Source: Actinoplanes italicus
GTDB lineage: Bacteria > Actinomycetota > Actinomycetes > Mycobacteriales > Micromonosporaceae
DNA: 64,000 nucleotides
Direction of reading: 5' to 3'
Assembly (NCBI RefSeq): GCF_003001815.1
Contig: NZ_PVMZ01000003.1
Location: 124,001 to 188,000, forward strand
Below the pieces are notes generated by a model, which was not told the DNA's origin, did no database searches, and saw only the letters and a program-made list of their open reading frames with translations. Below, one piece after another: positions 61,473-64,000 of this stretch (positions are counted from its first letter, which is position 1; the number at the start of each line of letters is the position of its first letter). The translations under genes were made by a program, and so were the position numbers.

Positions 61473-61868
61473 GTTGCGCGCCCACCGTTCAGATCTTGTG
61501 AGCTTTGGCCGCCCCTACCGCTCCAACTTCGCAAGATTGGCCAGGTCTGCGGAAGCGTGCATCGTGTTCGCCACGATTTGACGCCGTTCGACCGTGTCGC
61601 TCTTGTTGCGCGCCCACCGTTCAGATCTTGTGAGCTTCGGCCGCCCTTACCGCCCCAACTTCGCAAGATTGGCCAGGTCTGCGGAAGCGTGCATCGTGTT
61701 CGCCACGATTTGACGCCGTTCGACCGTGTCGCTCTTGTTGCGCGCCCACCGTTCAGATCTTGTGAGCTTTGGCCGTTCCCACCACCCCAATCTCGCAAGA
61801 TTGGCGAGGTCTGCGGAAGCGTGCAGCCTGCTCGATGCGATCTTGTGAGCTTTCGCCCCGCTGGCAGC
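61473..61868. repeat. 132-bp tandem repeat, three copies
   Basis: The unit beginning gttgcgcgcccaccg starts at 61473, 61605 and 61737, exactly 132 bp apart. The first two copies are nearly identical; the third diverges after the middle. Each unit contains the pair agatcttgtgagctt and gcaagattgg, an imperfect inverted repeat of about 50 bp, and a related inverted repeat (atcttgtgagcttt ... ccacaagatct) follows to about 61885. Confidence 0.93.
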
Positions 61869-62040
61869 CGGAAACCCACAAGATCTGCCGCGGGCGGCTA
61901 TGAGCCGAGCACGGGTGGGGGTTGAGGGCCGCCGGCCGCCGGGCAGACGGGGAGTCCGGGCTGGATTGCGTGGCTGAAGTACGGCCGGTGGTGCTGGGCG
62001 CGAGGTCGGACGGTGGGGCTGAGCGGAGCGGGCCGCTGGT

Positions 62041-62224
62041 GGTGCTGGGTGGGAGGTCGGACGGCTGGGTGGGGCGGGCTGCTGGTGGTGCTGGGTGGGA
62101 GGTCGGACGGCTGGGTGGGGCGGGCCGCTGGTGGTGCTGGGTGGGAGGTCGGACGGCTGGGTGGGGCGGGCCGCTGGTGGTGCTGGGTAGGAGGCCGGAG
62201 GGTGGGGCTGGGCGGAGCGGGCCT
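62041..62224. repeat. 46-bp G-rich tandem repeat, four copies
   Basis: The unit ggtgctgggtgggaggtcgg recurs at 62041, 62087, 62133 and 62179 with 46-bp spacing. The plus strand is rich in runs of three or four G (gggtggg, ggggcggg) and almost free of A, so G-quadruplex formation is possible. The last copy is diverged. Confidence 0.93.
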
Positions 62225-62499
62225 GGGGTTGGCGGTGAGTGTCGCTTCAGCCCGTGAGCCGCGCTGTTGGGCGGGAGTGGTCGCCGCCTCGCGTGGCGTG
62301 GCCCCGGTTCGCGGTGGTGCGGTTGTGGGTGCACTGGCCGTACCGGATGAAGGGGTTGAGGCCCTTGACGAGGCCGACCGGGAGAGAGCGGCCGGGCCGG
62401 GGATGCAGAGACGCCGAGACATCGTCCGACGCGAAAGTGGCGCTCCTCGGGGTCGTGGTCCGGCCGGAGGCAGGAACGACGCCCGAGGAGCAGGCCGGG

Positions 62500-63726
62500 T
62501 CAGGCGCGGGTGAAGACCAGGGCTACGTTGTGGCCGCCGAAGCCGAACGAGTTGTTCATCGCCGCCTGGATGTCGGCGGTCCGCGCCTTGTGGGCCGCCA
62601 CCTCCAGGTCGAGGCGCTCGTCGGGGTCGTCGAGGTTGATGGTCGGAGGGATGATGCCGTCCCGGAGAGCCAGGATCGCGGCGATCGACTCGAGTGCGCC
62701 GGCCGCGCCCAGCAGGTGGCCGGTCATCGACTTGGTCGACGTCAGGATCGGGTGACTTCCGATGGCGGCGCGGATGCCCTTGATCTCGCCCATGTCGCCG
62801 ACCGGGGTCGAGGTCGCGTGGGCGTTCACGTGGTGGATGTCGGCGCCGGTCAGGCCCGCGTCCTCGATCGCCATCCGCATGGCACGGATGCCGCCGCGGC
62901 ACTCGGGGTCGGGCTGGACGATGTCGTATCCGTCCGAGGTGATGCCGGCGCCGGCGAGACGCGCGTAGATCCGGGCGCCGCGGGCGGCCGCGTGGTCGGC
63001 CCGCTCCAGGATCAGGGCGCCGGCGCCCTCACCGAGGACGAAACCGTCGCGGTTCTTGTCCCACGGGCGGGAGGCGCGTTCCGGCTCGTCGTTGCGGGTC
63101 GACATGGCCCGCATCGAGGCGAAACCGGCCACCGGCAGGGGGTGGATGACGGCCTCGGTGCTGCCGGCCACCACCACGTCGGCGCGGCCGAGCCGGATCA
63201 GGTCGAGACCCAGCGCCACCGCCTCGGCGCCGGTGGCGCACGCGCTGGCCATCGCCCGGACGCCGGCCTTCGCGCCGAGGTCCAGCCCGATGTGCGCGGC
63301 GGGGCCGTTCGGCATCAGCATCGGCACGGTGTGCGGGCTGACCCGCCGCGGACCGTGCTGTTCGAGGATGTCGTCCTGGTCGAGAAGGGTGATCGCGCCA
63401 CCTATGCCGCTGCCGAAGCTGACCGCGAGCCGTTCCTGGTCCAGTCCGGCGTCGGCGAGCCCGGAGTCCGCCCAGGCCTCCTTCGCCGCGATCACGGCCA
63501 TCGCCTCGGAACGGTCCATCCGGCGCAGCCGGACCCGTTCGAGCACCTCGGAGGGGTCGACGGCCAGCTGGGCGGCGATCCGGACCGGGAGGGAACCGGC
63601 CCACTCCTGGGTGAGGTGACCCACCCCGGAGCGGCCGGCGAGCAAGGCGTCCCAGGTGGACGCGACGTCCCCGCCCAGCGGGGTCGTCGCGCCGAGCCCG
63701 GTGACGACGACGTCTACGTTGCTCAT
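62500..63726 (-). CDS. fabF: 3-oxoacyl-[acyl-carrier-protein] synthase II
   Basis: This 408-residue condensing enzyme elongates acyl chains on ACP with malonyl-ACP in type II fatty-acid synthesis. The catalytic residues are Cys163 (ASACATGAEA), His303 (VNAHATSTPVGD), and Lys332 and His337 (STKSMTGHLLGAAG). NNSFGFGGHN is the C-terminal loop. The size is normal. It begins 1 bp after the acpP stop, so the two are translationally linked. In actinomycetes the order is usually fabD-fabH-acpP-fabF; the first two should lie beyond the right edge. Confidence 0.96.
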   Translation of the reverse strand: MSNVDVVVTGLGATTPLGGDVASTWDALLAGRSGVGHLTQEWAGSLPVRIAAQLAVDPSEVLERVRLRRMDRSEAMAVIAAKEAWADSGLADAGLDQERLAVSFGSGIGGAITLLDQDDILEQHGPRRVSPHTVPMLMPNGPAAHIGLDLGAKAGVRAMASACATGAEAVALGLDLIRLGRADVVVAGSTEAVIHPLPVAGFASMRAMSTRNDEPERASRPWDKNRDGFVLGEGAGALILERADHAAARGARIYARLAGAGITSDGYDIVQPDPECRGGIRAMRMAIEDAGLTGADIHHVNAHATSTPVGDMGEIKGIRAAIGSHPILTSTKSMTGHLLGAAGALESIAAILALRDGIIPPTINLDDPDERLDLEVAAHKARTADIQAAMNNSFGFGGHNVALVFTRA

Positions 63727-63727
63727 G

Positions 63728-63970
63728 TCAGTGGTTCGCCTCGATGTAGGTGACGGCGTCACCGACGGTCTTCAGGTTCTGCACCTCGTTGTCCGGGATC
63801 TTGACGCCGAACTTCTCCTCGGCGGCCACCACGACCTCGACCATGGACAGCGAGTCGACGTCCAGGTCGTCGGTGAAGGACTTCTCCTCGGCGACGTCGT
63901 CCGGGTTCACCCCGGCGACCTCCTCGAGGATCTCGGCGAGGCCGGAGGTGATCTCTGTGCGAGTTGCCAT
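63728..63970 (-). CDS. acpP: Acyl carrier protein
   Basis: This 80-residue acidic protein carries growing fatty-acyl chains on a phosphopantetheine arm attached to Ser40 in LDVDSLSMVE. The four-helix layout and C-terminal VGDAVTYIEANH are typical of primary-metabolism ACP and not of polyketide carriers. GAGAGGAAAG lies upstream of the ATG. It is followed directly by fabF, and the remaining FAS genes probably continue to the right of the window. Confidence 0.96.
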   Translation of the reverse strand: MATRTEITSGLAEILEEVAGVNPDDVAEEKSFTDDLDVDSLSMVEVVVAAEEKFGVKIPDNEVQNLKTVGDAVTYIEANH

Positions 63971-64000
63971 TGTGGGAATCTTTCCTCTCGATGGTGCGGG

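Larger units (their letters stand above)
61149..62499. other. 1.35-kb repeat-filled intergenic region
   Basis: No gene is supported here. The region lies between the end of the NagZ-like gene (plus) and the end of fabF (minus), so it needs no promoter. It contains three consecutive arrays with different units: 16 bp (about 61270-61440), 132 bp (61473-61868) and 46 bp (62041-62224). Open frames through it exist because 132 is divisible by three, but their translations are only repeated low-complexity sequence. The last ~270 bp before fabF hold no recognisable feature. Confidence 0.75.

Noticed and set aside
61028..61879. Open frames on both strands across the 132-bp repeats
   Set aside because: The frame persists only because 132 is a multiple of three; the translations are repeat copies with no ribosome binding site.

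Overview
This 64 kb window is GC-rich actinobacterial chromosome. The type II fatty-acid synthase genes, SigE-family sigma factor, Tat substrates, DUF3145/DUF2293/DUF4132 proteins, Pro/Ser/Thr-tailed kinase, many GTG starts, and a membrane protein whose N-terminal domain I associate with Micromonosporaceae suggest an Actinoplanes-like organism. That placement is inference from gene content; no rRNA or tRNA gene was seen.

Layout. 1-6.1 kb: a partial DUF900 alpha/beta hydrolase, a CHAT (caspase-like) protein, an abutting all-helical protein and a MgtE-N-like repeat protein. 6.3-14.5 kb: a membrane-anchored Hsp70-like protein, DUF2293, a nucleoside hydrolase with a repeat-filled loop, a repeat-rich gap and a 1052-residue DUF4132 protein. 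14.5-24 kb: a secreted esterase, two consecutive SPFH/band-7 membrane proteins followed by a prolyl oligopeptidase, a metallophosphoesterase and a secreted GH5-like glucanase. 24-31.8 kb: sigma factor plus HAF-repeat membrane protein, a GGDEF-EAL protein divergent from a sugar-binding-type lipoprotein, an SGNH lipoprotein and an endolysin-like M15 peptidase. 31.8-39.75 kb: one minus-strand transport cassette (urtABCDE, two tandem 30-codon microORFs, an NCS1 permease, two TetR regulators) with CGC-biased codon use unlike its flanks, probably acquired. 40-46.7 kb: rhamnogalacturonan lyase, a small PTP, argS with an arginine-rich leader ORF and attenuator-like hairpin, and a Tat-exported 5'-nucleotidase. 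46.7-59.4 kb: membrane protein, Ser/Thr kinase, STAS protein, coupled pfkB-surE, a cation efflux pump, beta-propeller protein, HelD-type RNA polymerase recycling ATPase, hydrolase, carbonic anhydrase and DUF3145. 59.4-64 kb: a NagZ-like lipoprotein, 1.35 kb of tandem repeats, then fabF and acpP.

The most noteworthy observations are: (i) an apparently leaderless ORF with six arginine codons, followed by a perfect 9-bp hairpin, upstream of argS, which has the layout of a ribosome-mediated attenuator; (ii) a chain of stop/start-coupled microORFs made by an 89-bp tandem duplication between urtE and the permease; (iii) short, partly diverged tandem duplications that repeatedly span stop codons in this window; and (iv) a compact CHAT-protease neighbourhood with unknown partners. 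Starts were chosen by ribosome binding sites and overlaps visible in the sequence; functions rest on recognised motifs, not on database searches.
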